From Ailanthus altissimus (Eukaryota; Streptophyta; Magnoliopsida; Sapindales; Simaroubaceae), in the NCBI GenBank assembly GCA_946807835.1, contig OX327696.1, positions 3,422,501-3,486,500 on the forward strand: a stretch of 64,000 nt of DNA, written 5' to 3'. Positions 49,594 through 61,202 of this stretch are shown here, in pieces. How positions within the stretch are numbered: the first letter of the stretch is position 1; every line of letters starts with the position of its first letter. The notes beneath the pieces are model-generated. The model saw only the letters and a program-made list of their open reading frames with translations, was not told the origin of the DNA and made no database searches. The translations under genes were made by a program, and so were the position numbers.

Positions 49594-50039
49594 TACATAA
49601 AGATTTTTATTTTTCAAAATAATTTCTTGACAAGTAACCTAAGCTGGCTCTGAGTGTAAATTTAAGAATTGTTGTGTCCTTTTTCTATTTTGGTAATTGG
49701 AGGAGCTACTAGAATATCAGGGTGATATCATGGCCATTGATTTTGTTTCATGTTTGTCACGAGCATTTTTCTGTCTTATCCTAATATCGACCTTTTTTTT
49801 GCAGACGCTCAGTTTAGACTTTGTGGTCATGAAACAACGTTGGGATAAAAATCTAGATAGAAGATAAAGGTAAATAATAAAAAAAAAGACAAAGGTAAAA
49901 AAAAAAAAAGAATATTCTAACGTCAGTGTGAATATATACCAACAATAATTTCTTCTATAAACTGAAAGTTTTTAAGTATTCAGTAGCAACAACATTTCTT
50001 CCATAAACTAAAATCTAATTAGGTGCTTATAGATAAAAA
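49594..50039 (+). promoter_or_regulatory. upstream region of the dioxygenase gene, with TATA-like box
   Basis: Only about 450 bases separate the truncated Copia LTR from the start codon. TATAAAC lies at about 49955-49961, ~80 bases before the ATG, and would give a short leader. A similar phrase (tttcttc[t/c]ataaact) recurs ~50 bases later, so this may be a small tandem duplication. No other element identified. Confidence 0.4.
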
Positions 50040-50579
50040 ATGGCAGATCATCTGAGTGCAAATGGTACAAAAACCAAAGCCTTTGCGGCCCTGAATTGCA
50101 TTGATCTCTCGAACCCAGATATCCAACAATCGGCTGCTTTGCTCAAACAGGTGAATCTCTAGTTGAGCTTCCATTCAATCAAAATCCACTTTCTTCTTTA
50201 GAAGATTATATTCCTGTTAGGGAATTGCTAGTTACTTACGAGTAGTATTAGATAATTATTACTTTGTTTTTAGGGAAGTGCTAGGATACTCTTCTGTTGG
50301 TCATAACATGAAAGCCTTAAAAATTACGTTTTAGAGCGTTTTAGCAACCGACGAAGATAAGGAGTATTTTGAAAATATTGAAAAAAATAAGTGGTAAATA
50401 TAGTACCCTCGAGCATAAATAATAAATGCATTTTTTTTTGTTATATATATATACACAGATAGATAGAGAGAGAGAAAAATGAGTTAGTGGGCTATTGTTT
50501 GGTTAATTCAAGATTTTAGCATTATTTATCATGCGTTACTGATACATGTTCAAGTGCTCATCCTATTACTTATTAGAAC

Positions 50580-50627
<48 letters not shown>

Positions 50628-53600
50628 ATTTTGATTAGGTGAGCGACATTGCTAACTATTTGGTGTGTAACTCTAAAAGAAAAATAGTATTTAACTTTAA
50701 TTAATTTTTAGTATAAAAAACTTTAATCAATTTTTTTATACCAAAGTTAAGTATTGATTTTTCGTAGAATTGCGCACTAAATGGTGAGCGGCGCTTCCCA
50801 CCTAATCAATATTATATATATGGCAGACCTGCATTAGGAACATAATTTATAATAATATAATTTTTTTTTAAACTCAATAATATATTTTTACAAAATTTTA
50901 CTCTAAATATTTTTGTAATTTAATTCACATAATTTTTAATTTAATACTAATTAAGATTTTTATATTTAAACCGTAAATTCATGTTAATTTTTACTTCGAT
51001 ATTTTAACCTTTTTTTTTAGAATTTTTTGTTTTTATATATACATATATATATATATAATTAAGTAGATTACATAATTCACTATACAATAAGCATTGCCAC
51101 ATACACTATGTATAATGTTTACATAATTCATAATTCATTACAAAATTTTACATATATCCATTTAATCGTCGATGCACAATCTTCGATTGCTCCTAAATAT
51201 TATGCATAAGGGATATTTTTTTAATGCGGAAATCATATAAGGTTGTCTTCACGGATGAATCCAATCAAAATATGCTTTTTTTTTTTTTACAAAAAATTAA
51301 ATATTCTCACCTTGCCTTGGTCACTATCATGATTATTTTAATATAAATAAGTAAAAGATATAATTTTATTGGATGATGCCTTAGACGACGTGATGGTTAA
51401 AGTAAAATTTCTTTTCTTTTATTTGTCTTAACTTAGAGAATTAAATTTTACCCTGTTTACAACAGGGAGGTTATGCTATTTGTTTCGATAAAATTTTACC
51501 CTTGAAAAGATAATAAATTTTGTCGATTTATCGACAAAATTTATTATCTTTGCAAGGATTATAAGCTTCAATTTAATTTAATTTCATTTTAATTTTCATA
51601 TGCTTTCTCTTTGTCAAAATTTTCAAAGAACACATATACTTGAAAGTTTACTTCATAAATGCTCTTAGATTAAAAAATGGATCAATTAATGAATCCTATC
51701 TGGTTCAGGCATGCTTGGATTCTGGATTTTATTACGTGATAAATCATGGGATAAGCGAAGAATTAATGGATCAGGTTCTTGCCCAAAGCAAGAGGTTTTT
51801 TGCATTGCCTTTGAGTAAGAAAATGAAGGTTTTCAGGAGCGCAAAATATAGAGGATACATGCCACCCCTTGAAGAGACTTTTGATTCTGAAACTAATAAA
51901 AAAGGTGAGTCTGAGGCATGCTTGGCACCATGATCTATATTTATTTATTTATTTTTATCTCAACATTAATATATTTTATAATTAATTAATAATGAAGAGA
52001 CGCGCAAAGTGTAATTTGTGCCAACATAAGAGGGTGACAGTTTTAATATCCCATTCAATAAGTCATATATAAGAATTTAATGATTTAAAATCGTGTTTGA
52101 GTGTATTTTGAGTCGGAGATAATGACAAGACGACATGAGGTTAAGAATGATTGAACGGACGAGATTTAGAGTAAATGGAGAGCCTGAAAGTAAGGAGGGA
52201 TTCGAAAAGCATGTTAGAGGCATTTCTAAGCCTTCGACTTATGGTGCCATATCTGGCAATGACTGGGTGCTACAACACCAAATTTTCTAGGGATGCCTAA
52301 AAGCATATATAAATCCTTGTTATGCTATTAGGGTGGCATGTTTAAGAAGAAGTATCAATATGCATCAAGGATGCATGAGAAGGCATCAAAGAGAGTGCCG
52401 AATAAAGATCTCATAGAGCACTTGAATGTTGAGTGTGCAAGAGAGTACTATAGTAGTGCTTGAGTAATGAATGCATAAGAGAGTACCATGTAGACCCTTG
52501 GAGAGATTGTCTATTGTTGTATTCCTTATAATCTCTTAAGAAGATCTTTATGATCTTGAGTGTTTCATTGGTAATAACTTGTTAATAAAAGAAGTTAGGA
52601 TCTCGTGATTCACCATGGGAGTAGGAAAGTTGACGAATCACGTATATTCTTGTGTCTTATGTATAATTGATTATTTTCTCTATTACTTGTTTATGATCTT
52701 TTGTAATTCTTAGATACTGTTGAGGGAGGGAACGTCTTTCTCCCTCTCAAGGTTATGTTGAAGCGAAGAATCTCAAGTTCAACCTAGAACCCTAACCTCT
52801 TTGTGCAACGGAATAACATGTTAATCAAGCAAAATACAAAGAATCTAAAGCAGAATATAAAAGAGCACAACACAATCTTATATGGTTCGACCAATTGCCT
52901 ACGTCCACGGTGGATCCAAGGATCCTAGCCTCTCTTATTAACTCCATAGAGATTTTATAAGAAAAATTCAATTTGAAGAACTCTCAAAAGGACCTAATGT
53001 TTAATGTACCCTTACTCAACCATGAGCAATGAACACCCAAAAGATTGTTTCACCCTAGCGCACATAAGCACTTAGTGTCTACCCAGTTCTTCCCCTCTCT
53101 TAAAGTCTCTTTTAATGCTTAATCTCAACTAAAAGATTTACAAGTTTTTATATAGGGTGTATTTTGTGTCTACTAACCCTTTTCCTTATTAAAGTAGAAG
53201 TTCATTTATTTTGGAAGTCCAAAACTTTTTAAAACTCAAAATTCGGATAAAAAATGGACTCCCTGTTGCGTCTGGCGCCGCGACGCTCATCCTTGAGTGC
53301 TGGCCACTATCGCATCCAGCGTTCCGGTGCTAGGTTGTTGTGTTGGGCCCCATGACGCTCAGCCTTAGAGCTTTCTCCCACGTTTTCGAGTTCCGTTTCA
53401 CTTTTTCTTTCCCTTTCGTGTCCCACATGTCCTAGACTTCTTCATACGTGTCTCACATGTTCTAGACTTCTTGTGACTCTCCACTTTGGTATTCATCTCA
53501 ATTCTTGTCCAACTAAAATTGTTGAATTACCAATTTTCCAACAAATACTTATGAGTGAAGACTTCCACATGTCAAATTTCCAAAATATTAGAGTTGAGGT

Positions 53601-56600
53601 TATTAGACCATTGCATATTACAAGTATAAAGTTAAAACAATTTGGAAAAGATCAAAGGCTAACAGTGCAGCGGTGTTGACTATAAGAGAAAGGGTATAAA
53701 GAATGAAAAGAAAAAGAAAGGTGATGCTACAATAGTCTATGAAGCGAACTATGACGGTATAGAAACCTTGGTAGCTTTTGTAAGTGTTTGAAGGGTCAAT
53801 GGTGATTATGAAGGGTGAGAAGCACAACAGATTATATATGCTTAATGAAAATACTGTGAGTTGCTTAACATGTGTTATTGAAAGGATACAGACCAAGAGG
53901 CAACATTAAGATTAACTCACTGAAGTGAAAAAATGTCAAAAGGGAATGTATAGTAAGGGAGTTGTTAGCAAAGATAAGTTTCAGCTACTGAGATATTGTA
54001 GTCGTAGAGTCAAAAGTGACAAGGGAGATTACAATCGAGCTACCCTAGATGATATACATTTAGATTTTAAGAGACCTAAGTCACTGTCTTTAGTGGAGTT
54101 AAATTTGTGCAAAGACTTAATTAAATCGCCGTTAAGTAATTGAACGTGTGATGGGAAATGGTTGGATCTTGAAAAGTTTTTTTTTAATGATTTTGAATTA
54201 GACACCAATAAGGAGTTGACATGAGGTCGAGAATGCATTGAACGGACGAGAATTTGAGTAAAACGGAGAGCTGAAAGTTAAGAGGGGTTGAAAAAGCACA
54301 TTAAAGGCATTTCCAGGCCTTGGGGGTGTAAAACCAGACTTTATAGTAACTGGGCCTTGCGTCGATAGCTCGAGGCCATAGCAGCACTGAGGCACTAGCC
54401 TATGGAGTAGCGGTGCTAGGTTTTCAAGTTTTAGCCATTTTCGATGTTTCAAGTCGATTTTAGATTCCTTTATATGTGGACTCCAACAAAATATAGGGTT
54501 TCTAGGAACTCTTAAGAGCCTATATAAACTCTTGTTATGCAATTAGGGTGCATGCTTAGAGAGAAGTATCAATATGCATCAAGGATGCATGAGAGGGCAT
54601 CAAAGAGAGTGTCGAATAGAGAGCTTGTAGAGTGCTTGAGTCTTAGTGCATAAGATAATGCTATGAGAGTGCTTGAGTACTGAGTGCGCAAGTGAGCACA
54701 TATAGATCTTTGGAGAGCTTATCCATTATTATATTACTGGTAATCTTTTAGGAAGATCTTTATGATTTTGAGTAAGTTTTAGAATCTAATGATCTATTGT
54801 AGATATAGGCAAGTTACCAAATCACGTATATTTTTATATTTTGTGTGTGATTAATTATTATCTCTATTATTTATGTGTGATATTTTATAATTTTTAAATA
54901 CTTATAAGTTAAGACTTCCATGTATAAAATTCTTACCATGTGAGCCACCATCATTGACCATTGTTACACCAACTATGATATTGTATTAAATTTAATTTAT
55001 TCAAATTATTTTTATTCCATTTAATCTTTTTTTTTTGGAAAATATTTTCTGGCGTCCATTTATTGGTCTTAATGGACTCTCTCTATCTCTATATGTGTGT
55101 GTATGTATTAATTTTGTTATTTGATTTCAAAGATCACAAAGAGGCATACCTTATGGGTGTTGAAGTATCCGAAGATGATTCTGACGCAGACGATCCTTTC
55201 TTTGCCCCGAATGTGTGGCCTCCAGCTGGTAATTAATTAAACAACTCTTTGATTAATATCTAACAAATATTTGAAGAATTAAATATGCTAACTTTTAAAA
55301 CATTTAAATTTCCCGAGTTTAGATGTTTTGCCTGGTTGGAAAGAGATCATGGAGAAATATTATCGAGAAGCAGTGTAAGTTCATTTGAAAAAAGAACGAT
55401 TTTATCAGATGACAAAGTGCATTTCCTTCTTTTATATTTATGAAATGATAATTAAAATTCTCCTTTTTTTTATATGAGAAGTTGTGTCCTCCCTTTATGT
55501 GGGAACAATCTTACTCCCATTTGTGAAGTAGATTTAAGTGAGTTTTAGTGGCATATGTTGAAGAGATTGGTAGCTCATTGATTGAATGAGAACAATATTT
55601 TTGGCTTTTAAATAATTTGATTATTTAGTGTTTTAATGGGGGAACAATCTATACCAACTCTTTAATGCAAAATAACGTGACATAATATAATTAGATGAGA
55701 GAAATTATATTATAAGCATTATTTTTTTTATTTTCATTTATTGTGTTAATTTATATAGATTAATGTGTATAAATATTTTTTATAAGTAATGTTTATAAAA
55801 AGGAAAAAACGTATTAAATATTCTCAATCTTTACATTCCATTAATTATGGAATGATTTTATATGAATTTTACTCCGTAAAAAATAAAACTTTTGTATAGA
55901 TGAATTTATATAAATAGTTTATATATAATTTTACATAATTAGGGAATTTTATGTAATAATACTATTCAATTTATAAAATTATATATAGTTAATTTGTTTA
56001 TGTAATGCTACTCAAATATTTTAAGAATAGGCCAGTTGTAAGCGACTCTAATAATTTACTTTTTTAATTAACTTTCTTATGTGTCTTTCAGAGATGTAGT
56101 CAGAGCTATTGCAAGAATAATAGCAGTCGCTCTTGATCTTAGCATTGATTTCTTTGATCAACCAGAAATGCTTGCCAAGCCTATTGCAGATTTGCGCCTT
56201 ACTTACTATGAAGGTTGATTTATCACAAATTTACTTTGCAAACCTAATTATACGTTGATGTATAGTTGTAAATCCAAAATTTTAAATTTTGGAGACCCAC
56301 TATGAATAATTAAATGTTGTTGGATACTTAGAACTAGAGGCAAATCTACATTACCTCCCTAACCCCACAAAATTTTAAGCTCAATATTGACTTTGATAAC
56401 CATATCCCTTAAATATAGGTACTGTTATGATTTTGCCCTTATAAGATTTTGAGTCTGATAATAAGACCCTCGTAGAATTAATCTCTAATCCTATGTTAAT
56501 TTCGACTATGATATTTTCGATTTCAATCCTTTAAATTCTATCTCCCTCCGTGTCTAACCATTATAACATTAATTAATAACCTAATGTTGTCTCTCTTTCT

Positions 56601-59600
56601 CTTGAATATTTAGGTCGGGTTGCGGATTTTGAGAAGGAAATACCTGGAATTGCAGCTCATACCGATTTTGGTTTTATGTCCCTTTTGGCAACAGATGATG
56701 TCGTCGGGCTTCAAGTATGAAAGCTCAATCAATCCATCTGTGTATATAATCCTTTACATATGCTTCTTTCATGAATGTAACTATAATTTTTTTTTTTATA
56801 TGATTATGGCAGATTTGTAGGGATAAGGATGCTAAACCTCTAATGTGGGAGTACGTGCAACCATTAAAAGGGTGAGCTTTAACATTTACCAAGTTATTGC
56901 TCGAAGATGATAATGATAAGAAGCAAATATATAATTATGTTACATTCCAAATTCTATTTGGTAATTACCACTTTTTTTTTTTCTCTTAACATTTCAAACA
57001 GACTCCTATATCCCTTGTTGGTCATGACGTAAACACCTTAAAAAGCAGTTTTTAGAGTGATTTAGCCGTCGACAGACGGGCAACTAGGTATCTTAGAAAT
57101 ATGAGGGAAGAAATTGATAATTATGCTAAAGTTTAGAACGATAATTGGTATTATCTTTGTTTATATGTATAATGTATTTATATTATAAGGTCCTAATTTG
57201 TTACATGATCCATAGACTAGCCACCAATTTGACATAAAATTAGTGAGTTTGGGTTGATCTGAGATGACCGATTATTGAATAGGTAACATGAATATGATAC
57301 GATTAATAATCATGTCAAATTTTAACTTAAAGTTTTTGATATGCCTATCCGTTTATAACATCATTAATTGTTAAAAGTGTTCATACCATATTGATTATAT
57401 AGGTCCAATATAATTATGTTTGTCATATTTTAAGAAGTGTTTAATTAAATTTTAAGTTATATTGATCATAGTTGTGTTTTATTACATTTAAAGTAAAATT
57501 AATTAGAATTTGAGTCAATAACACCATATTTCGAAAATATATTGACATTTATTTAAAATATGTTAAATGGATAACACAATTACAATATAGTGAACAAATT
57601 GAGGTCATATTAACCTAAAATATCATTATACTTGTAATTGATACGACACAGACATGATACACCAATAGAAAGGCTTTCTTTTGAATGTTATAGAAAAAAT
57701 TAAGAATAAGAAATTCAAACACTCCTATGATGACATGACTTCCGTCCTGTAAATTGGACTGCTTTTTTGCAGAGCGTTTATAGTGAACATCGGTGACCTT
57801 ATGGAGAGATTCAGCAATTGTGTTTTCAGGTACCAACACACGATGACTGAAATTGAAAACATTTTGAAAAAATCTTTTAATACAATTTTATCATGTACAT
57901 ATTTATATATTTTTTAATGGAAATCTGAAATGTAAATGCATGTGTTTCATAGTTTTATTGTAAGGAAATTTACTAGTTTGCTCTCTAATAAAATCGGTAA
58001 CTATTACTTTTCTCTCTAGTAAAGTTAATAGTAAAAAATTAATTTTGGAGGTCTAATTGATCAATTTTTAAAAAAGAAAAATAATAATAACACTGAGTTA
58101 AAGTGATATATATATAAAACTACTTGGGCGAAATTGGTATCTATGAATTTCACCGAGTAAATTGGTAAATTTTTCTTTATTGAATAGGCTTATGAATTTT
58201 GAGTCAGGACATGATTAATTCACAACCATTCAATAAAATGATTAGTGTATATGGTAAAAGATTGAGGTTTAATTTTGTTAATTGAGCAACTTTCTTACAT
58301 CTTTGAATTAAGATAGATGAAGGATTATTAATTTGTGTCATATTTTAAGTAAAAAATTTATAACACCATTTTTTTCTGTATAAATTAAATTACGTTTGAT
58401 ATGTGTATGATTATTTAAGCTACGTTCTAGTATCAATTTATCCAATTTCATTGAGTAAATGGTGCGAAATATCTGACCTATGTGTAATTAATAAGTATAA
58501 GAAAACTTCCAAGTCTCTGGGTTAATATGAGTTAAAAAAAAAGAAGAAAGATTTTTAGTTATAAAGTTTTTATTTGATGTGAATGTTCGCACATTTTTAA
58601 AATTAAAATTATTTAGTTAAAAACAAAGTCGTTTTTAAATTATATAATAATAACAAAAATTTATATAGTGTAAGTTCACATTTTAAGAACTTGTTGACAT
58701 TTGTATTTGGATAATTTTTATTTGATTATGCATATAAACATTAAGTAATCAATGAAAAGTATTAAATCATTAAACTTTTGGGTGCCCTTAGTACCAATAA
58801 AATAATTCTCTTAATATAAATTTTAACATTATTAAGGTTGATGAACGGCTATAGTTATAGTATATCATTGTATTTATGAATTTAATTTTTGAAGTTTTAT
58901 TAAATTACTTAATTTAATTTTTATTATTTTTAACTACTTCAATTAATGTTTGTTATTAAAATAAATTTGCATCTGAAGTTTATGTTTGAGAGAAAAGAAA
59001 AAAGAAATTGATATAATTAATTTTGGTAAGTGGTCTTATACTCAATCAAATATATTTGACAACCTTTAAAAAGTGGATTTTAAATATTTTTTTAATTATA
59101 AAGACTAATTAAGATATTTATAAAAATATGAATATTAACTAAATAATTTAAGTAAGTTTAAGAATTAAATGTAAACTTTAATCTTAAGTATTTACACAAC
59201 TGCATAATAAATCAAGATCATAGAATAATATAATTCTCATAAAATTATTTTAGAGTTATACCTGAAAATTAGTCATCTTTATAAATTGATTTCTCTCCCC
59301 TCACATTTTATCCACTTGTAATCTACAATATTCTTAATATGAATTACTTTATATTGAATGATCTATAATTTGAGAAAAAACTTTAATGATGAATTGCCTT
59401 AGTTTTCAAATTTTTATGAGAGTCGTTTTTATATAGATTACAAATAAAAATGAGTACTCAATATTAGATGCACCTCTTGAACTTCTCAAAAGTGTTCGTG
59501 GAAGCGCCCTTTGAACTTTTCAAAAATATTAACAAAAGTACCTTTTGAGCTTTCTAAAAGTATTAATATAAATACATCTTAAGTTTTTTGTACTTTTAAA

Positions 59601-61121
59601 TTTTTTTATTTATTGTCTCATCTGATCTCATTTAATATAAAAAAATATGACTTTACAATTTCTTAATTACTTTAATAGATAAGGTGAGGATCAATTTATA
59701 TATCTAATAGATATTAATTTGATACATTCAAATGAATATGTGAGATTTACTTTCACTATTAAATTTAAATGTTTTTTTATTTATTTAAATGTTAAGCTAA
59801 GGGCATAATCTAAGATTAAATTAATAATTTTTTTTACATGTTTACGTTTTTCGCATTGTCATCATTGATATTTGTCTCTATGATCTAATAATTCTTTGGC
59901 TTCGGATTTGTGCCTAGGTCTACACTACACAAAGTCATTGTTGACGAAGAAAGATACTCTGTAAGACAAATCAAAACTTTAATTCTATCTGTTTTTGCTT
60001 CTGAATAAAAAGAAAAATATGTTCCTTTACTTTTATTATCTTCGTAAACGTGCAAACACTTTGCATGTGCCTTGCCAAATATTTAAGAATTATTTTTCGA
60101 CCTTCTAAATCAAGTGGCAATTTGAATAAGGTATTTCAGCCATTTGACCTCTTGCACATGAGGGGCATTATTTTTACAATGCCATATAACAGAGTTGTTA
60201 AAGCTCCATAATTCATTAAATTATTTTTTATGTGGTAGGATTTATGATACTATATTTTTAATATAATATTATTTATAATTTTTAGACCATTAAATTAATA
60301 CATATTTAATAGTTTAGATGCAATAAATATGTGTAACTAATATACTACATTTAATATATATCTAAAATTTAATCTAAACCATTAAATGTGTATTAATATA
60401 ATAATTTAAAAATTGTATAAGATGTGTTAAAAATATAGTCATGAATCCAAACTTATACACACATATATATATATATATGCGTGTACAATATATTCATTTC
60501 ATTCTTTCTTGCACAGATTGCTTTATTTGTTTCCCCAAGTCCAAATTGTGTTGTTGAGTGCTCGCCAACTTGCAAGTCAGAAGAACATCCTCCCAAGTAA
60601 GTTTAAGCTCAATCCTGAAAAGTTCTTTTAAATGTATTGCTTCAATATGTTAAAAATAAGCCTTTTTTGATGGAAATTATTACATAGCCCCTGAGTCATA
60701 CAGTAATTACTTGTTTCCCCAAATGATTTTTCAAATATACCATATTACTCTCTATTAGTACTATTTTTTTTCTTCTAAAAGTTTTCCATTATTGAATTTT
60801 ACTTGTCACATAAATTCAGAAGTTTTGGCTTGTTTGTGTTTTGTAACTTCCGTCTAATCGTAAGGCATTTACCTCTGAGTAAAGAAAATGAAATTGTTTA
60901 AATAGAAGACAGTAGTTTTCTTTCTAAAAACTTTTCTTATAATATTGAACGTTAAATCTTGCATATATGTATTGTTTTTATTTAATTATATATAATTAAT
61001 TAATTTACCTAATTGTGTCTACAGGTTTTCTCCGATCAAATGTACTGAGTACTTGAGTACTCGTACTAAGAACTCTCGTCAAGGAAGCAAAGAGGAGAAC
61101 AGAGTTGAAGCTGCAAAATAA
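50040..61121 (+). CDS. Fe(II)/2-oxoglutarate-dependent dioxygenase (337 residues, 11 exons)
   Basis: Soluble oxygenase using Fe(II), O2 and 2-oxoglutarate; substrate unknown. Exons: 50040-50150, 51709-51904, 55133-55228, 55323-55374, 56092-56213, 56614-56714, 56813-56871, 57773-57829, 59918-59960, 60517-60596, 61025-61121. All borders are GT-AG and the phases join without a break (1,014 coding bases). The N-terminal DIOX_N part has CLDSGFYYVINHGI (from about residue 39). The iron site is H208-T-D210 and H269 (STLHKV); R277-Y-S279 would bind 2-oxoglutarate. The KYRGYMPPLEETFD and DHKEAYLMGVEV phrases fit the plant isopenicillin-N-synthase-like group (Arabidopsis At3g46490/At4g16770 type) rather than a named hormone or flavonoid enzyme. 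A basic/acidic tail ends in EAAK. No stop or frameshift; it appears functional despite TE-filled introns. Confidence 0.92.
50290..50420 (+). repeat. dispersed repeat copy in intron 1 of the dioxygenase gene
   Basis: Shares 'gttggtcat(a/g)ac(a/g)t(g)aaa(g/c)(a)ccttaaaaa' and 'ttttagagcg/tgttttagc' with 57018-57130 in intron 7. No ends could be defined. Confidence 0.5.
50584..50625. repeat. (TA)21 microsatellite
   Basis: 42 uninterrupted bases of TA in intron 1, next to the MITE. Likely length-variable between individuals. Confidence 0.95.
50631..50809. mobile_element. MITE-like inverted repeat in intron 1
   Basis: 179 bp whose two halves are inverted copies of each other over about 65-70 bases: TTGATTAGGTG at the left, CACCTAATCAA in effect at the right. 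Inside, 'taactatttggtg' pairs with 'cac(c/t)aaatggt'-type sequence and 'agtatttaacttt' with 'aaagttaagtatt'. Lack of coding capacity and the (TA)n beside it fit a miniature DNA transposon. A target duplication could not be separated from the AT-rich flanks. Confidence 0.7.
51500..51557. repeat. near-perfect 28-nt hairpin in intron 1
   Basis: Left arm 51500-51527, loop TT (51528-51529), right arm 51530-51557. The arms pair at 27 of 28 positions, with the last 22 next to the loop perfect. It lies about 150 bases before exon 2. It could be the tip of a palindromic transposon remnant or an RNA foldback. Confidence 0.85.
52033..54945 (+). mobile_element. LTR-retrotransposon pair without pol, in intron 2
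   Basis: LTR copies 52033-52727 (continuing after a nested insert at 53544-53580) and about 54190-54945. They share long stretches: 'gaacggacgaga', 'gagaagtatcaatatgcatcaaggatgcatgag', 'aagatctttatgat' and 'caaatcacgtatat'. The first copy starts near GTGACAGTTTTAATATCCC. The ~600-bp interior (53580-54190) has two short frames (for example 53925-54143) with no recognised motif. It looks non-autonomous or internally deleted. Confidence 0.7.
52728..53543 (-). mobile_element. solo LTR nested in the first LTR of the intron-2 element
   Basis: 816 bp with TGTTG...CAACA ends, flanked by gatac (52723-52727) and aatac (53544-53548), a 5-bp duplication with one change. The uninterrupted second LTR reads 'aaatacttataagttaagacttcc' through this point, confirming the insertion. 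GC-rich 'tctggcgccgcgacgctc' phrases lie at 53270-53350. On the minus strand it starts TGTTGGAAAATTGG, a Copia-like start. Confidence 0.8.
57018..57130 (+). repeat. dispersed repeat copy in intron 7
   Basis: Partner of 50290-50420: 'gttggtcatgacgtaaacaccttaaaaagc' followed by 'tttagagtgatttagc'. Function unknown. Confidence 0.5.
57830..59917 (+). other. intron 8 of the dioxygenase gene
   Basis: 2.1 kb, AT-rich, no coding sequence. Contains a short tandem array at 59470-59605. Confidence 0.7.
59470..59605. repeat. short tandem array, about four ~38-bp units
   Basis: Units of the form 'cac/ctc/ttttgaacttttcaaaagtatt(a)..aaaagta' recur four times with 15-30% difference. Lies in intron 8. Confidence 0.65.
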
Positions 61122-61196
61122 ATTTGGACGCAAGAATAAGGATCGTACTCTAGGAAGTGAATGAAATAAGTGAAATTTATGTGTGGTTGTGTGACC

Positions 61197-61202
61197 AATA
61201 AA
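61197..61202 (+). terminator. polyadenylation signal of the dioxygenase gene
   Basis: AATAAA 76 bases after the stop codon, within 'gaccaataaaaaaaa'. Plant signals are loose, so other nearby A-rich sites may also serve. Confidence 0.5.

Noticed and set aside
51640..51933. 97-codon ORF as a separate gene
   Set aside because: It is exon 2 of the dioxygenase (51709-51904) with intron bases at both ends; the apparent start lies in intron 1.
53618..53896. 92-codon minus-strand ORF with membrane-like segments
   Set aside because: AT-rich antisense frame within the intron-2 element; no conserved motif and a T-rich composition that yields hydrophobic runs by chance.
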